Below, in pieces: positions 1-5,594 of a stretch of DNA of 5,594 nucleotides (its first letter is position 1; each line of letters begins with the position of its first letter). The notes beneath the pieces are model-generated. The model was not told the DNA's origin and made no database searches. It saw only the letters and a list, made by a program, of their open reading frames with translations. Origin of the DNA: Muribaculaceae bacterium (GTDB lineage: Bacteria > Bacteroidota > Bacteroidia > Bacteroidales > Muribaculaceae); assembly GCA_021443235.1 (NCBI GenBank), contig JABUUJ010000027.1, positions 9,426 to 15,019 of the forward strand, written 5' to 3'. The translations under genes and the position numbers were made by a program.

Positions 1-740
1 GCCGCTTTGTGGTGAGTGGTGGCGACAAGATAGAGTTGACAGGCGACTTCATGATTCCACACCACTATCAGTGCAAGGGCAACGACATCAGTGAGCAGTG
101 GATGAAATTTGAGCGCGAGCACTCGGTGCAATATGAGAGCATTGACTGCACCGTGCTTGACGATGCCATCGAGGAATATGTGAAGAAAAATCCCAAAAGT
201 GTGGTATCGACGCTGCTCATGGCGTTTGACTACAGCGATGCGATGACCGACAAGGCTAAAAAGTTGATAGCCAGCATCGACCGCGAGGCAATGCAAAGTG
301 GCTTGATGGCAAGCATCCAAAACATGCAGGAATACAACAACATTAAGGAAGTAAGACTTTATACAATGATGTTGTGCAACTTGGATGGCGATTTTGAGTC
401 GGTCAACGCTATGTCAAACCAGCAAACGCTGTTTTACTGGTGGCTAAACAACAACGAGAGCCGTCGCACTGCGGTGCGTGAGATGAAAAGAATCTTAAAA
501 GACCACCAAAACCTGCGTGTGATTGACATAAATATGTCGGCCGACACTGTTGGGTGGCGTGTAACAATGCGCAACGACTCAACGCAGTGGAAACACTACT
601 GGGCACCTGGCGGAGTGATGGATGCGGCATTAAACAACCTGAAAATACGCCGTTTGCCCACCTATATTCTCACCGACTCGATTGGCCGACAACTTTACCG
701 GGGCATCGATTTAAATGAAATAGAGAAGAATATAAAGTAA
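1..740 (+). CDS. DUF4369/TlpA-like thioredoxin-fold protein lacking the CxxC (5' partial)
   Basis: The reading frame is open to the window edge (in-frame codons from base 3), so this is the C-terminal part of a longer gene and its true start is not visible. Residue numbers count from the GTG at base 9. The first ~35 residues (VSGGDKIELTGDF, then GNDISEQW) look like the end of a DUF4369 domain, which in Bacteroidetes precedes a TlpA/AhpC-type thioredoxin domain. A helical linker follows to about residue 135. Then comes a thioredoxin-like fold: beta strand LFYWW (141-145), strand VIDINMS (171-177), and a cis-proline strand LPTYILTDSIGR (216-227). Where relatives carry WCxPC, this protein reads NNES (148-151), so it should not do dithiol chemistry. 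Its only cysteines (22, 47, 123) lie outside that site. Full-length relatives are usually exported or lipid-anchored, but the signal region is off-window. A structural or binding role is inference. The hydrolase gene follows after 22 bases, which suggests co-transcription. Confidence 0.75.
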   Translation, partial: RFVVSGGDKIELTGDFMIPHHYQCKGNDISEQWMKFEREHSVQYESIDCTVLDDAIEEYVKKNPKSVVSTLLMAFDYSDAMTDKAKKLIASIDREAMQSGLMASIQNMQEYNNIKEVRLYTMMLCNLDGDFESVNAMSNQQTLFYWWLNNNESRRTAVREMKRILKDHQNLRVIDINMSADTVGWRVTMRNDSTQWKHYWAPGGVMDAALNNLKIRRLPTYILTDSIGRQLYRGIDLNEIEKNIK

Positions 741-762
741 TGAAATGAAAATTTAATAAAAT

Positions 763-2253
763 ATGAAAAGATTGATTTTTAGTTTATTAAGTTGTGTGGC
801 GATTATTTCGTGGGCACAAGTTGGTGACTTGCAGCGTTCTACACCTGCTGCCGAGGGTGTTGACCCAGCTGCTGTTGCGCGCTTTATCGACTCGTTGCTG
901 GCAGTGCCTAAGACCGAGTTGCATCATGTGATGGTGGTGCGTCATGGCAAGGTGATTGCCGAGGCTCATCCTGCACCCTATCGTGCCGAGGATGCCCACA
1001 CGCTCTACTCGTGCAGCAAGACATTCACATCGATGGCGGTGGGCATAGCCATAAGCGAGAACCGCCTGCGCCTGACCGACCGTGTGCTGTCGTTCTTCCC
1101 CGAGAAGGCACCTGCCGAAATCAGCGATAATCTTGCGGCAATGACCGTGCGCGACCTTATTATTATGGCGGCGGGAAGCAAGCCCGACTGGGTGATGCGC
1201 AACTTTGAGAGCGACTGGATCAAGACTTGGCTCAACATTCCATGTACCGAGAAACCAGGCACATTGTTTCAATATGATTCAATGTGTTCGTTTATGTTGT
1301 CGGCTATTGTTCAGCGAGTTACAGGCATGACAATGCTCGATTATCTGAAAAATCATATTTTCAACGATATGCACATTACCGAGGTTGACTGGCAGCAGAG
1401 TCCCGACGGAATAAATACCGGAGGTTGGGGATTGAGATTGCAAACCGAGTCGCTGGCTAAGTTTGGTATTCTACTGCTCAACGGCGGCAAATGGGAGGGC
1501 AAGCAACTTGTTCCCGCCGAGTGGATTGCCGAGGCGTCGCAAGCCAAAATCAACCGCCCCAATGTGAAGCCTTGCGACCCTCCGCTGGATACTAATCGCG
1601 GCTATTGCTATCACATGTGGCGCAGCAAGCGCGATGGCTCGTTCCGTGCCGACGGAGCTTATGGGCAATTTGTGGTGTGTATTCCCGATAAAGATATGGT
1701 GGTGGTAATCAATGGATTGAGTTATAACACCAGTGGCGAGTTAAACTGCATTTGGGATTATCTGATGCCTGGTGTTGACGCTAAAATTGATGAAAAGGCA
1801 CAGTCGCGCTTGGTGTCGGCATGTGGCAAGGCCGCTTTGCCTATGCCTAAGGGTAAAAAGACTGGTGGAAATTTGCCTGTTTTGTTGAAACTTGAAGACA
1901 ACAAGCAAGGCATTACATCAATTGAAATTGATAATAACTACAATATGACAATCAATTTCAAGGATGGAAAAAGTGAGAATATTGCGCTTGGCTATGGCGA
2001 GTGGAAATACAACAAAATGAATGGTGTTCCGCCTTATTCTATTGAGGCTGTTGACCGCTTTAAAGGTTTGAAGCACAACTACGAGGTGGCTGGTGCCTAT
2101 GCTTGGTCGGGCAAAAAAAAGCTCACAGTTCAATTAGAATATGTAAATTGGATTAGTGCCCAAACATTAAAGTTTGATTTTGCCTCACAGACGGTTACTT
2201 TAATAAATAACTTTGACACTAAGCCAATAGTAATAAAAGCCATTAGCCAATAG
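763..2253 (+). CDS. Secreted serine hydrolase, class C beta-lactamase/esterase family
   Basis: This 496-residue protein begins with a signal peptide (K2, R3, hydrophobic 4-17, likely cleavage near A18-Q19), so it should act in the periplasm or at the outer membrane. The class C beta-lactamase/penicillin-binding fold (Pfam Beta-lactamase) spans about 25-340. The nucleophile motif SCSK gives Ser83 and Lys86. The second motif is YDS with Tyr171 as the likely base. The third is the GAYGQ loop (298-302), followed by the usual strand FVVCIPDKDMVVVI. GxxGQ instead of KTG is typical of esterase/peptidase-like members, so antibiotic hydrolysis is unlikely. The substrate cannot be told; D-amino peptides, peptidoglycan fragments or ester groups are family possibilities. 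After a Gly/Lys-rich linker near 362-369, residues 370-496 form a beta-rich C-terminal domain that I do not recognise. The DNA coding for that domain is clearly more A/T-rich than most of the catalytic part. The ATG is preceded by an A/T-rich leader without Shine-Dalgarno, as usual in Bacteroidetes. The recombinase gene starts 8 bases after the stop. Confidence 0.9.
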   Translation: MKRLIFSLLSCVAIISWAQVGDLQRSTPAAEGVDPAAVARFIDSLLAVPKTELHHVMVVRHGKVIAEAHPAPYRAEDAHTLYSCSKTFTSMAVGIAISENRLRLTDRVLSFFPEKAPAEISDNLAAMTVRDLIIMAAGSKPDWVMRNFESDWIKTWLNIPCTEKPGTLFQYDSMCSFMLSAIVQRVTGMTMLDYLKNHIFNDMHITEVDWQQSPDGINTGGWGLRLQTESLAKFGILLLNGGKWEGKQLVPAEWIAEASQAKINRPNVKPCDPPLDTNRGYCYHMWRSKRDGSFRADGAYGQFVVCIPDKDMVVVINGLSYNTSGELNCIWDYLMPGVDAKIDEKAQSRLVSACGKAALPMPKGKKTGGNLPVLLKLEDNKQGITSIEIDNNYNMTINFKDGKSENIALGYGEWKYNKMNGVPPYSIEAVDRFKGLKHNYEVAGAYAWSGKKKLTVQLEYVNWISAQTLKFDFASQTVTLINNFDTKPIVIKAISQ

Positions 2254-2261
2254 CCAAATAT

Positions 2262-3164
2262 ATGATAAGAGACCTAAGCGAAATTAGGCAGCGCTTTGAT
2301 GTTTATCTGCGCATTGAGAAAGGACTTTCAGAGAATACTGCTGCAAGTTATCTTAATGACATAGAACATCTTATAGCGTTTATGAGTGCTGAGGGAAAGA
2401 GCGTTGACACAGCCGTTGAGGGCGACCTTGAAGCGTTTGTGTGCACGCTCAAAGACCTTGGTATTCAGCCTCGCTCGCAGGCTCGCATCATATCAGGCAT
2501 AAAGGCTTTTTACAGGTTTTTGAAACTTGAGGGCCATATTCAACATAATCCCACACGCCTGCTCGAGACACCAAAAATCGGGCGGCATCTGCCCGATGTG
2601 CTCACCATCGAGGAAATTGACAAAATGGTGGCGTGCATCGACATGAGCAAGCCCGAGGGAGTGCGCAATCGCGCCATTATCGAGACACTTTATGGGTGTG
2701 GCCTGCGCGTGAGCGAACTCGTGGGCCTACGCATTTCGTGCATTTATATCGACGAGGAATATGTGGTGGTAGAAGGCAAGGGCAGCAAGCAGCGATTAGT
2801 TCCTATTTCGCCAGTAGCGCTCAAGTTTATAGCCTATTATCAAGAGCAAGTGCGGTGCAACACAACGGTGCAGCGTGGTAATCAGGATATATTGTTTTTA
2901 AACCGGCGCGGGGCGGCGTTGTCGCGACAAATGGTGTTTATAATTATAAAACAGCTGTGCGAACTGGCGGGCATCCGCAAAACAGTGAGCCCACACACAT
3001 TGCGGCACTCATTTGCCACCCATCTGCTTGAGGGCGGTGCCAACTTGCGCGCCATCCAGCAAATGCTCGGCCACGAAAGCATTTCCACCACCGAGATATA
3101 TATGCACATCGACCGCTCCCGACTCCGCACCGAAATCCTCACCCACCACCCTCGCAACAAGTAA
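2262..3164 (+). CDS. xerD: Site-specific tyrosine recombinase XerD
   Basis: This 300-residue protein is a full-length Xer recombinase. XerC and XerD together cut and rejoin the dif site to resolve chromosome dimers at division. The N-terminal SAM-like core-binding domain covers about 5-90 (GLSENTAASYLNDIEHLIAF). The catalytic domain covers about 108-300. The active-site set is complete: Arg149 in GLRVSE, Lys173 in EGKGSKQR, His245 and Arg248 in HTLRHSFATHLL, His271 in LGHESISTTEIY, and the nucleophile Tyr280. Each is one residue after its counterpart in E. coli XerD (R148, K172, H244, R247, H270, Y279). The Lys-to-His spacing of 72 fits XerD rather than XerC, where I recall 68. The length and lack of extra N-terminal domains argue against a conjugative-transposon integrase. 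It starts 8 bases after the hydrolase stop and has no visible promoter of its own, so it is probably transcribed with the two genes before it. A second Xer paralogue elsewhere in the genome is expected but not visible. Confidence 0.93.
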   Translation: MIRDLSEIRQRFDVYLRIEKGLSENTAASYLNDIEHLIAFMSAEGKSVDTAVEGDLEAFVCTLKDLGIQPRSQARIISGIKAFYRFLKLEGHIQHNPTRLLETPKIGRHLPDVLTIEEIDKMVACIDMSKPEGVRNRAIIETLYGCGLRVSELVGLRISCIYIDEEYVVVEGKGSKQRLVPISPVALKFIAYYQEQVRCNTTVQRGNQDILFLNRRGAALSRQMVFIIIKQLCELAGIRKTVSPHTLRHSFATHLLEGGANLRAIQQMLGHESISTTEIYMHIDRSRLRTEILTHHPRNK

Positions 3165-3193
3165 ACGGGGAAGTAGATATTTATTGGAAATTG

Positions 3194-3224
3194 TTGTGGG
3201 AGTTGATGAAAAGTGTTAACTTTG
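3194..3224 (+). promoter_or_regulatory. Bacteroidetes-type promoter for the acyltransferase gene
   Basis: The -7 box TAACTTTG (3217-3224) is a perfect match to TAnnTTTG, the consensus of the primary Bacteroidetes sigma factor. A -33-like TTG (3194-3196) lies 20 bases upstream, inside the accepted spacing; a second TTG sits at 3191-3193. Transcription would start a few bases after 3224, at or just before the ATG at 3232. This separates the acyltransferase from the xerD unit. The TAA of the -7 box (3217-3219) is also an in-frame stop for the gene downstream, so no longer N-terminus is possible. Confidence 0.7.
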
Positions 3225-3231
3225 TGGTGCT

Positions 3232-4194
3232 ATGAGGAAGTTTTTTTATAAGGTAACCTATTATCCGTTGTGGGCGCTGTGGTACTCGCTGTCGTTGCTG
3301 CCGCTGCGCGTGCACTATGCATTTTCATCGGTGTTCTACTTCCTTGTGGCTCACGTGTTTAGATATCGTCGCAAGGTTATAATGAAGAACCTGCGCAATG
3401 CGTTTCCCGATAAAACCGAGCATGAGCGCGAGCAGATAGCCAACGGTTTCTACCATTTTTTCAGCGATTTCATCGCCGAGACGCTGAAATACGGTACGAT
3501 GAGCCGCGACAGCATCATGCGGCACATGGTGGTGAAAAACATAGAAGAGGTGAACCGCATCCTGGAAAGTGGGCAGAGCGTGGCGCTATTTTTGGGACAC
3601 TACGGAAACTGGGAGTGGGTGACGTCACTGTGCCTATGGATTATCAACCGCGACGACATCGCAATGGGGCAGGTATATCACCCGCTCGAGAACGAGGCAA
3701 TGGACCGTGTTTTCCTCAACGTGCGCAACCGCATGGGGTCGCAATGCATAGCTATGCGAGAGACGCTGCGCTGGATTCTCAATGTAAAAAGTAAGGGTTG
3801 GACCTCGATAGTGGGATATATCGCCGACCAAGTGCCCACATGGGAAAATATCCACCACTGGACGACGTTTATGCACCAGGAAACGCCTGTGTTTACTGGT
3901 ATGGAGCGCATCGCCCGCTCGCAAAATCAAGCTGTGGTTTATATTGATGTGAAATGCGTGAAGCGGGGTTATTACGAACTTGATATGCAGGTTGTCACAC
4001 GCGACCCGAAGAGTCTGCCCGAGAACGAAATCACCAACGAGTGCTTCCGACGCCTTGAGGCAACCATTGAGCGCGCGCCACAATACTGGCTCTGGAGCCA
4101 CAACCGCTGGAAGCGCACCCGCGAGGAGTTTGATCGCCGTTACACTACTGTCAACGGACGGGTGGTGAAGGTGGCTAGGCCCCCAGCCCCCTAA
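3232..4194 (+). CDS. LpxL/HtrB-like lipid A (lysophospholipid) acyltransferase
   Basis: This 320-residue protein belongs to the LpxL/LpxM (HtrB/MsbB) acyltransferase family, which moves a fatty acyl chain from acyl-ACP or acyl-CoA to a lipid acceptor at the cytoplasmic face of the inner membrane. In Bacteroidales the expected role is adding the secondary acyl chain of lipid A, but an acceptor such as another amino- or lysophospholipid cannot be excluded. A hydrophobic N-terminal anchor spans about 8-40. RRKVIMKNLRNAFPDKT (46-62) is the typical family segment after it. The catalytic HX4E motif is GHYGNWEW with His123 and Glu128. The family block near ADQVP (198-202) and the end block PQYWLWSHNRWKRT (283-296) are both present. 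The ATG at 3232 is the first start after an in-frame TAA at 3217. It lies only 7 bases after the promoter's -7 box. The final residues (ARPPAP) and the stop codon are encoded by a C-rich repeat-like element, so the tail was probably altered by it. Confidence 0.88.
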   Translation: MRKFFYKVTYYPLWALWYSLSLLPLRVHYAFSSVFYFLVAHVFRYRRKVIMKNLRNAFPDKTEHEREQIANGFYHFFSDFIAETLKYGTMSRDSIMRHMVVKNIEEVNRILESGQSVALFLGHYGNWEWVTSLCLWIINRDDIAMGQVYHPLENEAMDRVFLNVRNRMGSQCIAMRETLRWILNVKSKGWTSIVGYIADQVPTWENIHHWTTFMHQETPVFTGMERIARSQNQAVVYIDVKCVKRGYYELDMQVVTRDPKSLPENEITNECFRRLEATIERAPQYWLWSHNRWKRTREEFDRRYTTVNGRVVKVARPPAP

Positions 4195-4196
4195 AG
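4176..4196. repeat. C-rich element over the acyltransferase stop codon
   Basis: Two C-runs, GGCCCCCAG and CCCCCTAAAG, stand out from their surroundings and overlap the last codons and stop (TAA 4192-4194) of the acyltransferase. From memory, short elements of this kind (C-run, AG, C-run, TAAAG, often completed by a G-run to make a hairpin) are scattered between genes in Bacteroidales. Here the G-run half is missing, and the next bases are a tandem hexamer repeat. That it is a dispersed repeat is inference, since only one copy is in the window. Confidence 0.45.
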
Positions 4197-4226
4197 ATTG
4201 ACTTTGACGTTGACATTGACTTTGAC
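4197..4226. repeat. Tandem hexamer repeat, five copies of (A/T/G)TTGAC
   Basis: The units are ATTGAC, TTTGAC, GTTGAC, ATTGAC, TTTGAC, exactly in register over 30 bases. Only the first base of each unit varies. The array starts two bases after the acyltransferase stop and sits 77 bases before the next start codon. Two inverted copies occur at 5026-5037, after the next gene. The last units lie just upstream of the -33 position of a possible promoter for the SH3-domain gene. It may be a dispersed intergenic repeat, a protein-binding array or a slippage product; the sequence does not decide. Confidence 0.75.
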
Positions 4227-4229
4227 TGG

Positions 4230-4258
4230 TTGTTACAGTCGTTATCCTCGAAACTTTG
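4230..4258 (+). promoter_or_regulatory. Possible promoter for the SH3-domain gene
   Basis: AAACTTTG (4251-4258) matches TAnnTTTG except for the first base. A TTG (4230-4232) lies 18 bases upstream, close to the accepted -33 spacing. The predicted RNA would have an A/T-rich leader of about 40 bases before the ATG at 4304, with no Shine-Dalgarno. The hexamer array ends three bases before the -33 element. The gene needs its own promoter or read-through, since 109 bases separate it from the acyltransferase. Confidence 0.4.
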
Positions 4259-4303
4259 AAATAAACAATATAAGTTACAAACACTTTAATTACTAAAAAA
4301 ATT

Positions 4304-4978
4304 ATGAAAGCTTTATTTTCTTTAATTATTGCAATTGCCTGCACCCTGAGCGCAATGGCAACAGTTGTTATTGTAGATGGCACTAACGTGCGTTTCCGTA
4401 TGGGTCCATCAACCGACCACGCAATCCTTAAAAACGCTAAAGGTCAGCCTATTTACCCAAAAAAGGGCACCGCGCTCACCTATCTCGCCACCGAGGAAAA
4501 TTTCTACAAGGTGAAGTACAATGGACAGGAACTTTACATCTCGCGCGACTACACTCACCTGAGCGACTCTGCCCCGCAGAAGGCTTCCACAGGTATGCCA
4601 GCCACCACAGCGTTTGAGAAAAAACTCATAGGCAAGCACCTGCTGTCGCTGCAGTGGATTTCGTGGGACTACTTCGGTTCGTGCAACATCACCAAGGTGG
4701 GCGACAACCGCTTCCGCTGCGTGGGCGAGCAACTTGACCGCGACCACAAGGGCGATTTCCTGCGCCTTGACGGATACCTGAGCGTGATCGATGAGAAGCA
4801 CCTCGTCTTTGATGGCAAAATCATTTCCAAAATCTACCACCTCAATGGCGGTGAGGAATATGTGCGCGAGGGCACCTACAACTTCGTCGTGACACAAAAC
4901 CGCAAGTACTGGCGCATGCAGGAAATGGATGGCCCCGACGGCGTTACCGACTACGTAGACATCTATTTTAAGCGTTAA
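4304..4978 (+). CDS. Secreted bacterial SH3-domain protein with a distinct C-terminal domain
   Basis: This 224-residue protein starts with a clear signal peptide (MKALFSLIIAIACTLSAMA, likely cut after A19), so it is exported to the periplasm or beyond. Residues 21-86 form a bacterial SH3 domain: TNVRFRMGPSTDHAIL (the usual NVRxGPS block), KKGTALTYLATEENFYKV, then ELYISRDY. Such domains often bind peptidoglycan or peptides. A Ser/Ala/Thr-rich linker covers about 87-104. The C-terminal part (107-224) holds the blocks LLSLQWISWDYFGS (113-126), GDFLRLDGYLSVIDEKHLVFDG (150-171) and RKYWRMQEMDGPDGVTDYVDIYF (200-222). I recall this arrangement from secreted SH3-domain proteins of Bacteroides and Prevotella, where the C-terminal domain has no assigned function. 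It is beta-rich and looks like a small barrel. No catalytic motif is visible, although the two cysteines (127, 139) could pair. It appears monocistronic, with a strong terminator just after the stop. Confidence 0.85.
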   Translation: MKALFSLIIAIACTLSAMATVVIVDGTNVRFRMGPSTDHAILKNAKGQPIYPKKGTALTYLATEENFYKVKYNGQELYISRDYTHLSDSAPQKASTGMPATTAFEKKLIGKHLLSLQWISWDYFGSCNITKVGDNRFRCVGEQLDRDHKGDFLRLDGYLSVIDEKHLVFDGKIISKIYHLNGGEEYVREGTYNFVVTQNRKYWRMQEMDGPDGVTDYVDIYFKR

Positions 4979-4983
4979 TTTAG

Positions 4984-5012
4984 ACTCACTTCGCCACGGC
5001 GAAGTGAGTTTT
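4984..5012 (+). terminator. Intrinsic terminator after the SH3-domain gene
   Basis: The arms ACTCACTTCGCC (4984-4995) and GGCGAAGTGAGT (4998-5009) are perfect 12-base complements; the innermost pair probably opens to give a CACG tetraloop. A run of four T (5009-5012) follows. The hairpin begins 5 bases after the TAA stop. The A/T content on the left side is weak, so it should mainly stop + strand transcription. Confidence 0.88.
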
Positions 5013-5025
5013 CACAAAGAAACAG

Positions 5026-5037
5026 GTCAATGTCAAT
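5026..5037. repeat. Inverted pair of the TTGAC hexamer
   Basis: GTCAATGTCAAT is the exact reverse complement of two consecutive ATTGAC units, the same hexamer as the array at 4197-4226. The two sites face each other across the SH3-domain gene and its terminator. With only two units, chance cannot be excluded. Bases 5038-5079 between it and the next gene are A/T-rich and show no convincing TAnnTTTG box. Confidence 0.5.
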
Positions 5038-5079
5038 CTCGATTCAGTTAATTAGGTGATTGTATAAGATTATTGAAAT

Positions 5080-5594
5080 ATGAGTCAAGATGGTGAGGTG
5101 ACTGGGCAGCGAGGATTTTTTGTGCCGCGCAAGGGCAGAAACTATGACGATGGGCTCGATGGGCTACGCACACTCATCGTGGGTGCACACCATGTGTGCA
5201 CTATTAACTGCGAGCACTCCCACTTGTGCTGTAGTCGCGACGCGCTGCCCTCAATGGACCTTCTATGCCCCGAATATCGCGACCGCGACGACCAGCAATA
5301 TTACCGCTTAGCGAACTCTAACACCATCGAGATTGACTCGTTTATCGACAAAGACCACAGTTATGCCGCCTATAAGGCTTTTACTTGCTATATGCTTGGG
5401 TTGCAGGATACTTGCCCGACCGAAAAGCGCGAGCAGCTATGGGAGTCGGTGGCGTTTATGAACTTGTTGCAGCATTACGTTAGCGACAGCGACGAGCCAG
5501 TGCCCGACGAGGACTATGGTGCCGATTATGGCGCATTGCTGGCTGCGGTTGCCGACCTCAAGCCTGAGGTAATTTTTGCGTGGAGCCCGGCGGT
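5080..5594 (+). CDS. Uncharacterized Cys/His-rich protein, possibly UDG-superfamily-like (3' partial)
   Basis: An open frame runs from the ATG at 5080 to the window end (171 codons plus 2 bases) with no stop. An in-frame TGA at 5074-5076 makes this ATG the first possible start, and the A/T-rich leader fits neighbouring genes. The product has no signal peptide, so it is probably cytoplasmic. Strand LRTLIVGAHH (29-38) sits where uracil-DNA-glycosylase-like proteins have a first strand ending in GESHY or GExPG. It is followed by a dense cluster: C40, C44, H46, H48, C50, C51 and C63, a possible metal or Fe-S site. Later, WESVAFMNLLQHYV (121-134) and the strand DLKPEVIFAWSP (159-170) resemble the pattern of small UDG-superfamily proteins common as hypotheticals in Bacteroidales. 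The family's second motif would lie beyond the window. The codon choice (GAC, CGC, GCC) matches the neighbours, which argues for real coding. The existence of the gene is well supported; the family call is tentative. Confidence 0.72.
   Translation, partial: MSQDGEVTGQRGFFVPRKGRNYDDGLDGLRTLIVGAHHVCTINCEHSHLCCSRDALPSMDLLCPEYRDRDDQQYYRLANSNTIEIDSFIDKDHSYAAYKAFTCYMLGLQDTCPTEKREQLWESVAFMNLLQHYVSDSDEPVPDEDYGADYGALLAAVADLKPEVIFAWSPA

Noticed and set aside
787..1272. Minus-strand open frame (161 codons)
   Set aside because: It is antisense to the catalytic domain of the serine hydrolase. The translation is rich in His and Arg without domain structure.
763..2253. Antibiotic-resistance beta-lactamase
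   Set aside because: The SxxK motif is present, but the KTG-type third motif is replaced by GAYGQ, as in esterase/peptidase-like members, and there is an extra C-terminal domain.
3165..3193. Terminator after xerD
   Set aside because: I found no inverted repeat followed by a T-run between the xerD stop and the promoter at 3194.
4197..4226. CRISPR repeat or attachment site
   Set aside because: The units are 6 bases with no spacers, there are no cas genes, and no integrase lies next to the array. The Xer gene is over 1 kb away and is of the housekeeping type.
3634..4383. Long minus-strand open frame (249 codons)
   Set aside because: It lies antisense to the acyltransferase gene and runs across the repeat region into the signal peptide of the SH3-domain gene. 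Its translation has no recognisable domain, and the + strand genes there have clear family motifs.
4409..4897. Minus-strand open frame (162 codons)
   Set aside because: It is fully inside the SH3-domain gene in antisense. It is a by-product of codon bias, with no leader or motif of its own.
5120..5311. 63-codon + strand frame
   Set aside because: It is an out-of-frame shadow of the partial gene starting at 5080, whose frame stays open to the window end and fits the local codon use.

Overview
The window looks like chromosomal DNA of a gut-type Bacteroidales, possibly Muribaculaceae or a relative. Starts lack Shine-Dalgarno sequences and have A/T-rich leaders. One promoter matches the Bacteroidetes TAnnTTTG -7 box. 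The protein types (DUF4369/TlpA-like, Bacteroidetes-style SH3-domain secreted protein, LpxL-like acyltransferase) fit that phylum. All supported genes are on the + strand. The taxonomic placement is inference from these features, not from a marker gene.

Bases 1-3164 look like one transcription unit. They hold the C-terminal part of a DUF4369/thioredoxin-fold protein that has lost its CxxC (1-740), a secreted class-C beta-lactamase-family serine hydrolase (763-2253), and a tyrosine recombinase whose catalytic residues have the exact spacing of XerD (2262-3164). The gaps are 22 and 8 bases, with no visible terminator or promoter between the genes.

Bases 3165-4303 hold a new unit. A Bacteroidetes-type promoter (3194-3224) sits almost on top of the ATG of an LpxL/HtrB-like acyltransferase (3232-4194), so the mRNA may be leaderless. 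The last codons and stop of that gene lie in a C-rich element (4176-4196). It is followed at once by five tandem copies of a TTGAC-containing hexamer (4197-4226).

Bases 4304-5012 hold a monocistronic gene for a secreted protein with a bacterial SH3 domain and a distinct C-terminal domain. It ends in a strong intrinsic terminator. Two inverted copies of the hexamer follow (5026-5037), so the gene is bracketed by opposite-facing copies.

Bases 5080-5594 hold the start of an uncharacterized Cys/His-rich protein that runs off the window. It has weak similarity in pattern to the uracil-DNA-glycosylase superfamily.

The genes do not form an obvious common pathway, and I see no defence system, CRISPR array, RNA gene or complete mobile element. 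The most interesting items are the hexamer repeats around the SH3-domain gene, the C-rich element that forms the acyltransferase tail, the near-leaderless promoter, and the truncated 3'-end gene.
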